From NCBI GenBank assembly GCA_003194525.1, contig NBIV01000531.1, positions 1 through 29,481 on the forward strand: DNA of 29,481 nt, given 5' to 3'. This document shows, piece after piece, positions 20,997-29,481 of the stretch. The notes under the pieces are model-generated. The model searched no databases. It had not been told where the DNA came from and worked only from the letters and a program-made list of their open reading frames with translations. Numbering within the stretch: position 1 is the first letter of the stretch; each line of letters opens with the position of its first letter. The translations under genes were made by a program, and so were the position numbers. This stretch comes from Gracilariopsis chorda. Its lineage: Eukaryota > Rhodophyta > Florideophyceae > Gracilariales > Gracilariaceae.

Positions 20997-22050
20997 AGCC
21001 CATCCGTACTCAACGCCACCAACTGGCCATCGTCGTTCAAACTGCAGTTATTCATGTCCGGAGTAGGTGGCACCATCTTTTTCGACAGATTTTCGCCAAT
21101 ACCACGACTCAAAGGCACAACTCGATTCATTCCACCTTCCAACACAAAGCCACCGCCGTTTTCAATTCGTTGCATTTCGTTGGGGCGGTGCGGAGGGTGG
21201 TCTTGCGTGACCATCCGCTGCAATGACCAATGACGCCGAAGTGGCCCATATGCGCCACCTGCATGGCGCGGCTCGCATCGCACACAAGAATCAAAGCCAC
21301 AGTAGTTCCCAGCACAGTCAAATTGTCAGACTTGGAGAGCAAGATGCGGTGTAGTTCTTCAAAAGTTTGAGCACCGGCGTTTGCAAAACCAGACTAGGCG
21401 GAAAACTGTTAGTGGTATTGGTGGCAATCTGCTCATGGGATGCATTTCAAACCACTCCAATCTCATGTCCATCGCACACGACACAGATACGGTTGACATG
21501 ATCGCAGAACACGGTCTTCGTTCTGGTTTCTGTTCGAGCCTTCTACAGAGGCGCAAGCGGAGAATTCATGATGTTTCCAAAGGCCGGCAATCGCATTATA
21601 CTCAATTTCGGAGAGCATGGGCAGGTAGCTCGATGTGGGGAGCGAGGATACCTTTGGTGTGGGCACGAACGCAATTGGCGGGACGACAAACCTTGCGGGT
21701 GGACGTTGTCGGTTGTCGGGCGCGATTGATGATGGACAGTACGCCGGAAATGGGTTTCATGGCGGATAGGATCTATCCAACATGAAACGCGATAAAGCGG
21801 TGGGCGACGGGAGCGGCTTTTCGTTTCGGGAGGGCGAAACGACGGACGGTGGGGACAAAGGGGGCAGGCAGTCGGGAAGAAGGATGGGGTCTGTGATGGC
21901 GGGGACGGTTTCACGTAGAACGAGAGGGCAAGGGGCTCGAGCGGACATTTGATGGCGGTTCGAGTTCGGGGGTGTGACGGTGGAGGTGTGGGAGGATGTT
22001 GGGGTTGGGGAGGCAGTGGTGGAGCAGCATGCAACGGAGCTGTGCATCAT

Positions 22051-22431
22051 CTCGTAGGCGATGATTGACCGAGAGCAGCTTTACTGATTGCCACGTGGAC
22101 CGGTGGACCCCGCTCACAGTGCGTGTTGTAGCACGCGCTGTGATTGGCTAAACTTAGAAGGACGCCAACACGTGGCGCACACGATTACGGACAAGCGCAG
22201 CTGGAGTCTACGTCGTTCGATGAGCACAATGTGTGCAGCGAACGCACACCGTCCTCGCACAACTGCTGCTGCCGTCCGCTTACTACCGTCGCCCGTCTCC
22301 CCCCAAAACTTTTACTGACACTCTGCCCACCAACACCGCTCATGCCGCCGTCGCGTCGCTGTTCGGACCTTGCATTCACAATACTTACCCCACGACAAGC
22401 TTTCTACCCCGGAAGAGTCATCTTCGCCTTC
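22051..22431 (-). promoter_or_regulatory. Possible PP2C gene promoter with CCAAT and two CACGTG boxes
   Basis: Upstream of the possible PP2C start are a CCAAT box on the minus strand (22143-22147) and two CACGTG palindromes (22092-22097 and 22169-22174). These are common eukaryotic promoter elements, but six-base motifs also arise by chance. No TATA box is evident. The rest, up to the solo LTR, shows no coding signal. Confidence 0.3.
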
Positions 22432-22796
22432 TGTTGATCCGGTACGCTGCGCAGAAAAGATAGCCGACAGTAGACTTGCGTAGCACTATAACAGCACAGG
22501 GAACAGGCACAAGTCCTCAGAAGACTATCCGAGGTTGCCTCCGTCCTCCAGGCACCTGCACCTGGAGGTCGGGCTTTTATTCTGCGCTGTAACTCGCGCA
22601 GAACTCTTCGTCGCTTGTTGCGTGGGCTGCGTCCCGCGGAACCTACTAGGTTCTACCTACTACTGCGTAGGTTGCACAGTTAGCGCTAGATTGAATTTGA
22701 ACTATCTGAGTTCCACACCCCGAAATGGAAACACTAGCTTCCTAATAAGTGTCTCTTGACTTCCGGCAACGTTCTGATTCGCTCGATAGACCAACA
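22432..22796 (-). repeat. Solo LTR Z, no target duplication
   Basis: This 365-bp LTR of the X/Y family lies on the minus strand, with TGTTG and CAACA ends on the plus strand at 22432 and 22796. The reverse-complement TATA-like TTTTATT is at 22576-22582. The hairpins are CCTCCAGG/CCTGGAGG (22546-22553 and 22561-22568) and CCTCAG/CCGAGG (22515-22520 and 22529-22534, with a wobble pair). The complement of GGAGGCAAC is at 22534-22542. The flanks (CCTTC left, GAGCG right) do not match, unlike X and Y, so it may derive from recombination between different elements or from an old, rearranged insertion. Confidence 0.85.
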
Positions 22797-23616
22797 GAGC
22801 GCCTCATCTGGTCAATAGCTCAAATCTTTTCATGCCTGGCCCTCCCCACACTAACCTTCCGAACCGGGTCTATTCACGATAGCACCGAACCAATCACGCC
22901 ATAATTAAGCCAGGGTGTGGGCAGGACAGTACGTCTTACGGCGCTAGCGTCACGAACAACTGTGACGGAATCGCATTTCTTGCCCAATAACCACGATCTC
23001 CCTCGTAGGCGAAAGAAACTGTTTGCATAGGTTCATAGAACCGAAGGCTTTTTAAACCTATTTCGAAAAGTGTCCGCCTTCAAAGAAATTATATTGGTGC
23101 CGCGCGACGGGGGCCAGATGTCGATGTACGATGTGCCTGTGTAAAATGCAATGTCGTGCTGAACTTAAGCATGAGATACAGAAAGCTTTCCTCTGAAACA
23201 AGCAATGTAACGGAGACAAGAATCACGGATCAGAGTGAAAAACGTGATTCAGAAGGTGTACGTAAAAACTGCACAGAAAGTGCGGTAAATAATGTGTAAA
23301 TGGCCTCGCTTTCTGCTAAGACTGGATCAATGGCTCCATATATGGTAACATGTAACCCAACCAGTCCGTGTTTTACTCTGAGTTTTTGAACGACGAGACG
23401 TTCACTCACCAATCCGTATCCCATCATTGCACAAACTCTTCACGCCAGCCCTCTCTATCTCTAGACCACGCCGTTTCCCTCCAGTAACTTTGAGGCTGAC
23501 CGCCGCCATTGCCGAATAATTCTGTAGTCTTTCTCGCAACCACTTTCCATGTACGAGACATGGCCGGCTCGTAAGTTTCAAGCCTAGCGTTCGCCATTTT
23601 GTAGGTCGTATGCTCA
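22797..23616. other. Intergenic region left of the copia element
   Basis: No gene is recognised with confidence. Minus-strand ORFs just left of the copia insertion (23424-23663 and 23230-23427) include KVTGGKRRGLEIERAGVKSL and LRVKHGLVGLHVTIYG in different frames. They could be remnants of a host gene, but I cannot name a family. A CGTCAC/GTGACG hairpin lies near 22949-22968. Confidence 0.35.
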
Positions 23617-23621
23617 CGGCT

Positions 23622-23819
23622 GTGAAATGCAGTAACTGCCACGCAACAGCCGACAGTATTCAAATGTATTATTAGTATCTTTACCTAGGAGAGGGCCTCT
23701 GGAAGCGTATAAGAAGAGGCGCCGGCTCGGTGGTTGCAGTAGGAAGACGAAAACAGAGGACGTACCGACGCGTATCAAACACCAGACATTTGCTGCGAGA
23801 CTTCGACAAGTTTCTCATA
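23622..23819 (+). repeat. copia 5' LTR
   Basis: This LTR starts TGTGAAATGCAGTAACTGCC and ends TTTCTCATA. A weak TATA-like sequence, GTATAAGAAG, lies near 23708. The GC-rich AGGCGCCGGCTCGG downstream is shared with the 3' LTR. The right boundary is fixed by the primer site at 23820 and by the matching end of the 3' LTR next to the target duplication. Confidence 0.9.
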
Positions 23820-23829
23820 GTTATGGGCC
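23820..23829 (+). other. copia primer-binding site matching the initiator tRNA-Met anticodon region
   Basis: GTTATGGGCC directly follows the 5' LTR. It is the complement of GGCCCATAAC, the anticodon stem-loop sequence of eukaryotic initiator tRNA-Met. Priming from a tRNA half cut in the anticodon loop is established for Drosophila copia and yeast Ty5. The gag start codon (23823-23825) lies inside this site. Confidence 0.8.
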
Positions 23830-24650
23830 AAGAGAGCTTTGATCTACCGAAACGACCTCGCTTCTCGTGGGAAATGAAGACCTTGCCCTGGAAAGACGGA
23901 AAAGGTAACCAGGAACTTTATGCGACTGCGGTCGCGCAATGGAAATCGTTTCACAGCAAATTGGACGCGAACAATTCGAACAAAGTTCGTGAAGATCTTA
24001 TGGGTATCATGTTGCAATCGCAGCTCTACGGAAGGGCAAGAGACAACTGCAAGTCAATTTCGCAAGAATTGATACAGTCAACCGAAGGTGCTGACGCAAT
24101 TGTTAAGGCACTGTACACTCGTGACCCACTGGCCGTAGTATCCGAGGTGTACCAAGACCTGTTGACACTTTTGAACACGAAACGAAACCGGAACGAAAGC
24201 ATGTGGAACTTTGAGTCGAGATTTCAGGCACACGTTTCCCGACTAAACTCGCACGGGACAGAGGCCAAACTGTCGGGAGCCTTGGTGGCATTTGTACTGC
24301 TGGCCAACTCTGATGTAGACAACACCCAGAGAATCTCCGTATTGGCTAATTGTGCCCCGGACAGTTCTAGCCTTGGGACAAATGATTCGACAAATGAGTA
24401 TCTGAAGAGTGTTTCATACAGCTCTATCGCCTCAATTCTCCGGCAGTGCACCCGTACAGGTAGAAACTCTTCATCAGAACCATTGTCTAGCAACTCTTCT
24501 TATGCACAGACATCTCGCTCTAGCAACAGTACAGGACATAACCGCAAGAAGAAAACGCCGGAGCAAATCGCAGAGATGAAGAGGACGCCACAGTGCCAGA
24601 TGCGAGAATTATGGACACTAGGCTACCGATCACAGGAGAAATGGCACGTT
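23823..24650 (+). pseudogene. copia gag
   Basis: The frame opens at ATG 23823 (MGQESFDLPKRPRFSWEM) and contains a UBN2/copia-type capsid region (VREDLMGIMLQSQLYG, VYQDLLTLLNTKRNRNESM, FESRFQAHVSRLNSHG). A Ser/Asn-rich linker and basic patch (NRKKKTPEQIAEMKRTP) follow. A zinc-knuckle-like region begins at CQM near 24594, where the frame must shift by one to give CENYGH. An in-frame TAG at 24619-24621 and His in place of the last Cys follow, so the knuckle is damaged. The original frame runs on without meaning to 24833. Upstream in-frame codons from 23730 lie in the LTR and are unlikely to be translated. Confidence 0.85.
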
Positions 24651-25335
24651 GAAGGCGGGATACAAGTCTTACGACGCTCCACCCGACGTAGGAGGAGGTC
24701 GGAAGAACGTGCTGTCATTTCATATGGCCTGCTTAGGAGATGGCGGATCGTTCGACACGGAATTCGATGGACCTCTACTGGACGACGGAGCTCCATACAG
24801 TGGCATTGGGATAGAAGACCTTACGATGATTAAGGAGCTCGTTTGCTACGGGTGGAATGGAGACCTCGAAACGTTGCCGGAAGCTATCGAGGATCGTGTA
24901 TACTGGCAATGCGGTTCAGGAAGCCACAGTAGCGAGCAAAGAAAAATTCTTGGTTCCATCATGCTCGTCGCGCGCTCTAACGAAGGACTCGAAGTCCGTA
25001 TCCGACACTTGGTGATCGAAGGCTCATCCCAGTGGGTTGTTGGGAAGAATATGACAAAACACTGCAACATGCTCCACATGGGAAAGAACTTATTGGAATT
25101 GCCGGCCGCCGAGCTCTGCAAGAGAGACACAATTACTCTCATCGATAGGGAAATGCATTCCTACATACCTCATTCCGCTTTTACGTTCCGTACAGACACT
25201 CTGAAGAGCACAAACGAGATGGCACTGTTCTTTGCGACGGATCATATAGAGGACGACAACACGGAGCGGCCTTGGAAGGAACTGAAGAACATCATCGATA
25301 AAGTACACCAGCACGTCTGCGGACATTCTACCTAG
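24651..25335 (+). pseudogene. copia protease and start of integrase
   Basis: The frame runs from KAGYKSYD to a TAG at 25333-25335. The protease active site is GPLLDDGAPYSGIG (near 24770-24805), with DDGA in place of the common DSGA; the catalytic Asp is kept. The end of the frame holds the His part of the integrase zinc module (VHQHVCGHST) just before the stop. The partner Cys residues (KCTACT) lie beyond it at about 25415-25430. Confidence 0.85.
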
Positions 25336-25353
25336 TCAGATATCAAGGTTTTA

Positions 25354-26490
25354 ATGGAAAGGAATGGCCTGTGGAACCATCAGGTTGACAAATACTTACA
25401 GGAGAAACTCGAAAAATGTACCGCCTGTACTATGACCGCAAAGCCAGCGGCAACGAGAAAGGTCTCTCTAAGCAACATGACCAGGAATTTTAATCAGGTG
25501 GTATGTATCGATCATATGTTTCTCGCAGATCATTGTGTGGCGCAAATTATGGGCACTGCGTCGCGCTATTCTGCTGGAATGTTGGTTCCTGATACCTCGA
25601 TGAAGAACGCAATCGTAGCAGTCGATTCTCAGTGGATCACGCCGTTTTGGCCACCAGAAGCTGTACTCTTTGACCCGGCATTTGACAACTCGATCTTCCG
25701 CGATTTTCTAGAAGGCGTGGGAATGGAACCGCGTCCCATTCCGCCGCGAAGACACAACAAGCATGTGTTAGAATCGAAGCATCGCATCATCCGCGACATA
25801 TTTTTGAGGCTCCAAGCGGACACATCTATGAAGACAGAACGATGGGGAGCATTGGAAGTACAGCAATCCATCAGAGTGTCCAATGACCTATACGGAGGCG
25901 ACGTCATGTCGGCCCAAGAGCTTGCGAAAGGATACAAGCGACCGATCGAAGGAGGAACCACACCCCACACGCTTCCTCAAGAACTGTTAGATGCTCATCA
26001 AAACATCATGGGAAGACGCAAGCCCACACCCGTGAAGGAGTTCCCGATCTCGGTGTGCGATAGCTTTAAAGTATTTATCAAGCAGCAGAACGACGAAAGA
26101 GGCAAATGGACGCAGCCGCGGATTGTTCTGGCCTATGATATAGCCAGCAGAACTGTCACAATACCTGAAAAAAAAAACCGAAAACGCGTCAAGGCTGCAA
26201 TTGAAGACGTACGACCTGCCGTGAAGCACAATGAGCTAGCTACCACAGTGCAACATGCTATTGATGAACTCGATCGAAGTTTATCGGAAACATTGGAAAC
26301 CGTAGTGGATAACCAAACACTGATCGACCAAAATACGGAAAAGCATTCTAAGAACACGGTACAGCAATCACAGACACAGGACGACGCAGATTTTAGTGCT
26401 ACAGGACCTCACCTGCGTGCTAACGGCGAAGAAGCTGAACCAGAAAGCGAGCACAACCAAAACATTCTCGAAGAAGCAAGCCCAGAGCCA
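25354..26490 (+). pseudogene. copia integrase core
   Basis: The zinc-module Cys pair KCTACT is followed by the DDE core. It has Asp at 25510-25512 (VCIDHMFLADH), Asp at 25672-25674 (VLFDPAFDNS) and Glu at 25771-25773 (HNKHVLESKHRIIRD). The last two are 33 positions apart, slightly closer than D35E. SQWITPFWPPEAV and PRPIPPRRHNK are typical of the GalEa/PyRE-like branch of copia. A long acidic, Gln/Glu-rich linker (about 26250-26490) leads to the Tudor-like module. The reading frame is open, but the preceding TAG separates it from gag-protease. Confidence 0.88.
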
Positions 26491-26496
26491 AACATG

Positions 26497-26661
26497 CCGA
26501 AGGTCGGCGACCGCGTCGAAGTGTATTGGCCGGTAGATTACAGGTACTATGGGGGAACTATTGCAAGACACAACACGCGCACCGATAATTACTGTGTGAA
26601 CTATTTCGATGGCGAAAGTGAGACTTTGAAGCTTCAGAAAGAGACTTGGAAGTACCTGGAC
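26497..26661 (+). other. Tudor-like domain between copia integrase and RT
   Basis: Codons 382-436 of the ORF at 25354 read PKVGDRVEVYWPVDYRYY, GGTIARHNTRTDNYCVNYF, then DGESETLKLQKETWKYLD. This matches the Tudor/Agenet pattern: a GDxVEVYWPxDxxYYxGT strand pair, an xYxVxYxDGExE turn and a hydrophobic LxLxxExW strand. Aromatic residues Trp, Tyr, Tyr and Phe sit where the methyl-lysine cage forms in such folds. The assignment rests on pattern recognition. A histone-reading or tethering role is inferred by analogy with chromodomain integrases. Confidence 0.65.
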
Positions 26662-26739
26662 ACAGAGGAGACAGAGCAGAACAACACTGAAGGCAATGAA
26701 CCGTATAACCAGCTCGCCGCGCAGGAAGTGCAGATGTCT

Positions 26740-28370
26740 CCCGGACAAGAGTTGGAAAGCGCCGAGAAAGACACAATCCGAACCTACCACAAGGCCTTTG
26801 GGTCTAACGAATTCATGCTGCACGAGGCGCAAGGTATGCCTTCATTCGTAACTCAGAACGCGTACGACAGGGAAGAAAAGGCTTTCATGCGTATAGTGCG
26901 TGAGACTCCAGTTAACGACGTCCCAGTAGGTGCAAACTTCATTGCTAGTCACGTATTCTACAAAGTGAATAAATTGGACGATAGATCGCTTGCAATGAAA
27001 GCTCGGATTGCTGTACATGGAAACAAAGATCGAGAAAAATACGCTCTGAAAACCGACTCCGCCACATGTCCACCTGTTGGAATAAGGATTCTTCTCTCCA
27101 TTGCGGCAATATTCAAGTGGAATCTGGCGAAAATTGACTTCAAGAGCGCATTTATACAGTCGCCTGCAGAAAGAGACATCTTCGTTCTACCCCCTCGCGA
27201 GTGCAAGACAAGAACTCAGCAGTACTGGATTCTTCTTTCAGCTGCCTATGGATTAGTGAATGCAGGGCGAAATGACAACAAATCAGCGACACATTCCTTA
27301 TGAATATAGGATTCACGCAGCTAATATATGTACCGCAGTTCTTTTACATGAAGAAGAGTAGAGGTTTGGACATTCTAGCGGTGAAAGTGGTTGACGATAA
27401 TATATTCGCCGCCACCAGAAACCGCCTTTCGACAGTGATAGAAAGAATTCAAGGGGAGTACAAACTTGGCACTATCGTGTTCGGACCAGGATTCATACAG
27501 TTCTATGGTCTCGAGATTTTGCCACGAGACGACTACAATATCACGGTAAACGGCGAGCACAAGCTCGAAGGATTACCACTTCCTCGTATAGACCGGATGA
27601 GACGTAAGCAGCAAGACCAAACCGTCACAAGCATTGAATTAACGAGTTTAAAAATCATTTAATAGCTCAATCGGTTGGCTGAAAGTTGTCGCGTCTCCCT
27701 TTTGTGCACTTGCCGCATCAATGTTACAGCAGAAAGGCCATTACCGCGAGTGAAGGATTTGGTGACTCAGCTAAATGTTTTGAAAACGCTGAAGAAAAAG
27801 TCCACAACTGTCCGCTATCTTCAACCAGAAGCAAAGAAGGAGTGCCAGGTCTCTTTGGTCGTATTTGCCGACGCAAGTCGCGGTACGGATCACGGTCAGC
27901 TGGGATACATAGCTGGCTTGCTATTTGGGACTTGAAGGAGAATACTGTATTCCATACCGTGGCATGGACTTCCCACAAGTCTCGGCGTCCGGTTAAATCG
28001 ATTGGATCCGCCGAAAAGTTGGCTGCAGGCGAGGGAATCGACGAAGGGAAGTTCTTAGCAGAAGCGTACAGGAAGATACTCGACACTGATATTAAGCTCT
28101 AAATTGTGGTTGATTCAAAGGATTTATACGGAACATTATCTACTTATCGGAACGCCGCCGACCGGTCTATTCGTGGAGACGTAAGTGTTATAAGGTACGA
28201 TTTCGAGACGAAGAAAATTGATCAGATGATATGGATACTGGAAGCTGCAACTATGCAGACCCTTTGACCAAGTTTAATAGTGCCACGGACGACGCTTTGG
28301 AGCTTTTGCTCTTCGATGGAAAACTTTCGATTGACTTTCGAAAGCGGTGTACACTACTTCAAACAAGTCA
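26740..28370 (+). pseudogene. copia reverse transcriptase and RNase H, frameshifted
   Basis: RT blocks are MKARIAVHGNKD, LAKIDFKSAFIQ with Asp at 27136-27138, YGLVNAG, and AVKVVDDNIFAA with the Asp pair at 27393-27398. The frame ends near 27301. One frame over, a segment just before that point resembles the conserved AKWQxxSDxFL stretch with a Trp codon changed to TGA. A second break follows at 27660, before NSSIGWLKVVASPF. RNase H has VVFADASRG, then EKLAAGEGIDEGKF and VVDSKDLYGTL, with breaks near 27935 and at the TAA 28100-28102. The C-terminal tail CNYADPLTKFNSATDD and LLLFDGKLSIDF is characteristic of this copia group. Confidence 0.88.
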
Positions 28371-28385
28371 ACTGGATAAGGTTAA

Positions 28386-28399
28386 CGAAGAAGAGGTGG
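28386..28399 (+). other. copia polypurine tract
   Basis: The purine-rich GAAGAAGAGGTGG sits directly before the 3' LTR start, where plus-strand synthesis is primed. It has one interrupting T. The position supports the LTR boundary at 28400. Confidence 0.7.
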
Positions 28400-28632
28400 T
28401 GTGAAATTCAGTAACTGCCATGCAATAGCCGATAGTGAAATGCAGTAACTGCCACGCAACAGCCGACAGTATTCAAATGCATTATTAGTATTTTGCCTAG
28501 GAGAGGGCCTCTGGAAGCGTATGAGAAGAGGCGCCGGCTCGGTGGTTGCAGCAGGGAAGAAGAAAAGAGAGGACCTACCGATGCGTAGTAAAGACTAGAC
28601 ATTTATTCCGAGACTTCGACAATTTTCTCATA
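28400..28632 (+). repeat. copia 3' LTR with a terminal 35-bp duplication
   Basis: This 233-bp LTR starts TGTGAAATTCAG and ends TTTCTCATA before the target duplication ACGGC. It is 35 bp longer than the 5' LTR because its first segment (about 28400-28434) is followed at once by a second copy of the same sequence (TGAAATGCAGTAACTGCC, from about 28435). The second copy is the one identical to the 5' LTR; the first carries several changes. Confidence 0.9.
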
Positions 28633-28637
28633 ACGGC

Positions 28638-29481
28638 TCCACTGTTGTTACATCTGTCAGCGAATAGAAGCCGTCCACAAACCATCTCAAGCATCAAAAA
28701 CTCGTCATTTTCCGTTACGGCCTGTCGTTTTCCAGTTCCATCAGATCAGACTAAAAGACCAGCTCTTGGGAGGTATTATGTCAATAACAGAAAGAGCTTG
28801 ATCCACCGAAAATAATCGTGCAGCGACGCGCAAACGAAAATTCTTACAAGAACTGGAAACTTTAGAGCAAATCAGCACTAATACCACGGCTTTCAATTAT
28901 CGCCGTTTCTATTGATCATGGTGTCGTTGGGAGGTCATTCTTTGACTAATAGTTCCCTTTGCCGATTGGAACTCCGATAATGGCATTAGTCAAGTTCTAC
29001 ATATCGTTTCTTCCCACCAATGGGCTTTCTGCAGTCTGAAGTATTTCAAATGATACGATGTTCATAATCCTATGCCTCAATCTGAAGGAGCGCTCGGCAG
29101 ACACAAGATTATTGTTCTTGCGTTGAGAGGGTCCTGGGATGCTGTCGGCCACACAGCAGCAATTTGAAAAGTTTTGAAAGTACAAAGTGCTTACGGATGG
29201 CGTCTCATTCTTGGCTTGGCCATGAATAGCCAACAGGCACAAGGGCGGCCGGTGTGCTCGGCATTCTTGCGGAGCGAGTATTTCTCAACTACAAAGGAAT
29301 TTCGAGATATACCACAGATGTTTTTAGTAGTGGTGGTGTTCAATTCTTTCATGGCCGGCGGCTACACGTACTGATCGGAGCGAACGGAGAGAGAGATGGT
29401 GGAAAGAGAGAGAATTTTGCTGAGTTGAATAGTTAGTATGCAGTTGGAATCTGAATTGGTGAGCGACGTCTCGCTGCAGAA
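28638..29481. other. Right-hand flank, no recognised gene
   Basis: This is the continuation of the copia target site. Short plus-strand frames near 29230-29400 read VLGILAERVFLNYKGISRY, faintly like a transporter (MFS) segment, but no other supporting motif lines up. A GAGAGAGA-rich purine patch lies near 29388-29415. I do not call a gene. Confidence 0.3.

Larger units (their letters stand above)
18503..20999 (-). mobile_element. LINE 2, 5'-truncated within RT, with 9-bp target duplication
   Basis: CCATCCGTA flanks the element at 18494-18502 and 21000-21008, a 9-bp target duplication inside the PP2C gene. On the minus strand the element runs from a truncated RT domain through RNase H to a tail. 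The tail is GGAATTAGACATAGG, a few bases, CCCATAAA, then (GA)9 at 18503-18520 in place of poly(A). It carries a solo LTR at 18742-19030. No endonuclease or ORF1 remains. RNase H and the Cys/His tail match LINE 1, so both belong to one I/Jockey-like lineage. Confidence 0.92.
18073..22050 (-). pseudogene. PP2C-type protein phosphatase gene, degenerate and split by a LINE
   Basis: PP2C enzymes are metal-dependent Ser/Thr phosphatases. On the minus strand the motifs come in family order: NRNQNEDR (about 21509-21532), VCDGH (21465-21479), GTTVALI (about 21300), VAHMGHFGVIG (usual form VGDSR), VTQDHPPHRPNE, RIENGGGF, LSRGIGENLSKK, PPTPDM and LVALSTDG at 21008. LINE 2 interrupts there. After it the frame resumes as CWGAFSDDEVV (below 18500), matching the family's DGLWDVxSxxEVV. 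A C-terminal SSHNINVAL near 18100 resembles the usual SxDNITV, and a stop follows at 18073-18075. A Pro/Ser-rich N-terminal region reaches a possible ATG at 22050. Frameshifts lie between the first motifs, and two metal-site Asp positions are changed (GDSR to GHFG, DN to HN), so it is probably dead. The N-terminal start is uncertain. Confidence 0.82.
23622..28632 (+). mobile_element. Complete-length Ty1/copia element, decayed, target duplication ACGGC
   Basis: LTRs of 198 and 233 bp flank an internal region with gag, protease, integrase, RT and RNase H, the copia order. ACGGC lies on both sides (23617-23621 and 28633-28637), a proper 5-bp target duplication. The LTRs start TG and end TA. They differ at roughly 20 aligned positions (about 90% identity), so this insertion is older than the gypsy copy. 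Stops and frameshifts occur in the zinc knuckle, before integrase, in RT and in RNase H. The integrase (DPAF, PRRHNK) and C-terminal ADPLTK signatures resemble GalEa/PyRE-like copia elements. Confidence 0.93.

Noticed and set aside
21543..22034. Pro/Arg-rich minus-strand ORF of 163 codons as a separate gene
   Set aside because: It overlaps the N-terminal part of the PP2C gene in another frame and shows no motif of its own.
29230..29400. Transporter (MFS) fragment from AERVFLNYKG
   Set aside because: Only one short similarity, with no neighbouring motif in any frame.

Overview
The window is nuclear DNA of a repeat-rich eukaryote. It holds one broken Ty3/gypsy chromovirus (plus part of a second copy), one broken Ty1/copia element, two 5'-truncated LINEs, three solo LTRs of one family, an inverted pair of a 354-bp repeat, and a few host genes. 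The host is uncertain. Host genes without obvious introns, a copia element whose integrase resembles the GalEa/PyRE-like group known from red algae and crustaceans, and the integrase style of the gypsy element fit a repeat-rich red alga best. An oomycete or another protist is a real alternative. No rRNA, tRNA, CRISPR or bacterial feature was seen.

Layout. 1-1143 is the 3' end (integrase and chromodomain) of one gypsy copy. 1144-6651 is a complete-length second copy (LTR, gag, protease, RT, RNase H, integrase, chromodomain, LTR), joined to the first through a shared LTR. 6647-7000 is a 354-bp repeat whose inverted partner lies at 16215-16568. 8247-10203 is a host gene for a protein with about a dozen Sel1-like repeats, broken by one frameshift. 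11071-12159 is an unrecognised 362-codon minus-strand ORF. 12678-13812 is a truncated LINE with a 12-bp target duplication. 16958-17294 is a solo LTR with a 5-bp duplication. 18073-22050 (minus) is a degenerate PP2C-type phosphatase gene. It is split by a LINE (18503-20999, 9-bp duplication) that itself carries a solo LTR (18742-19030, 5-bp duplication). 22432-22796 is a third solo LTR. 23622-28632 is a complete-length, decayed copia element with a 5-bp duplication.

The most interesting signals are these. (1) Two unrelated-looking LTR families share a TATA box followed by paired hairpins around a conserved GGAGGCAAC, with compensatory changes in the stems. (2) The copia polyprotein has a Tudor-like module between integrase and RT, beside a gypsy element that carries a chromodomain. 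(3) Both LINEs have an extra segment of about 85 residues inside the RNase H fold. (4) The copia primer site matches the anticodon region of initiator tRNA-Met (half-tRNA priming). (5) The two gypsy copies differ mainly by single-base insertions, which suggests consensus errors or an odd mutation bias.
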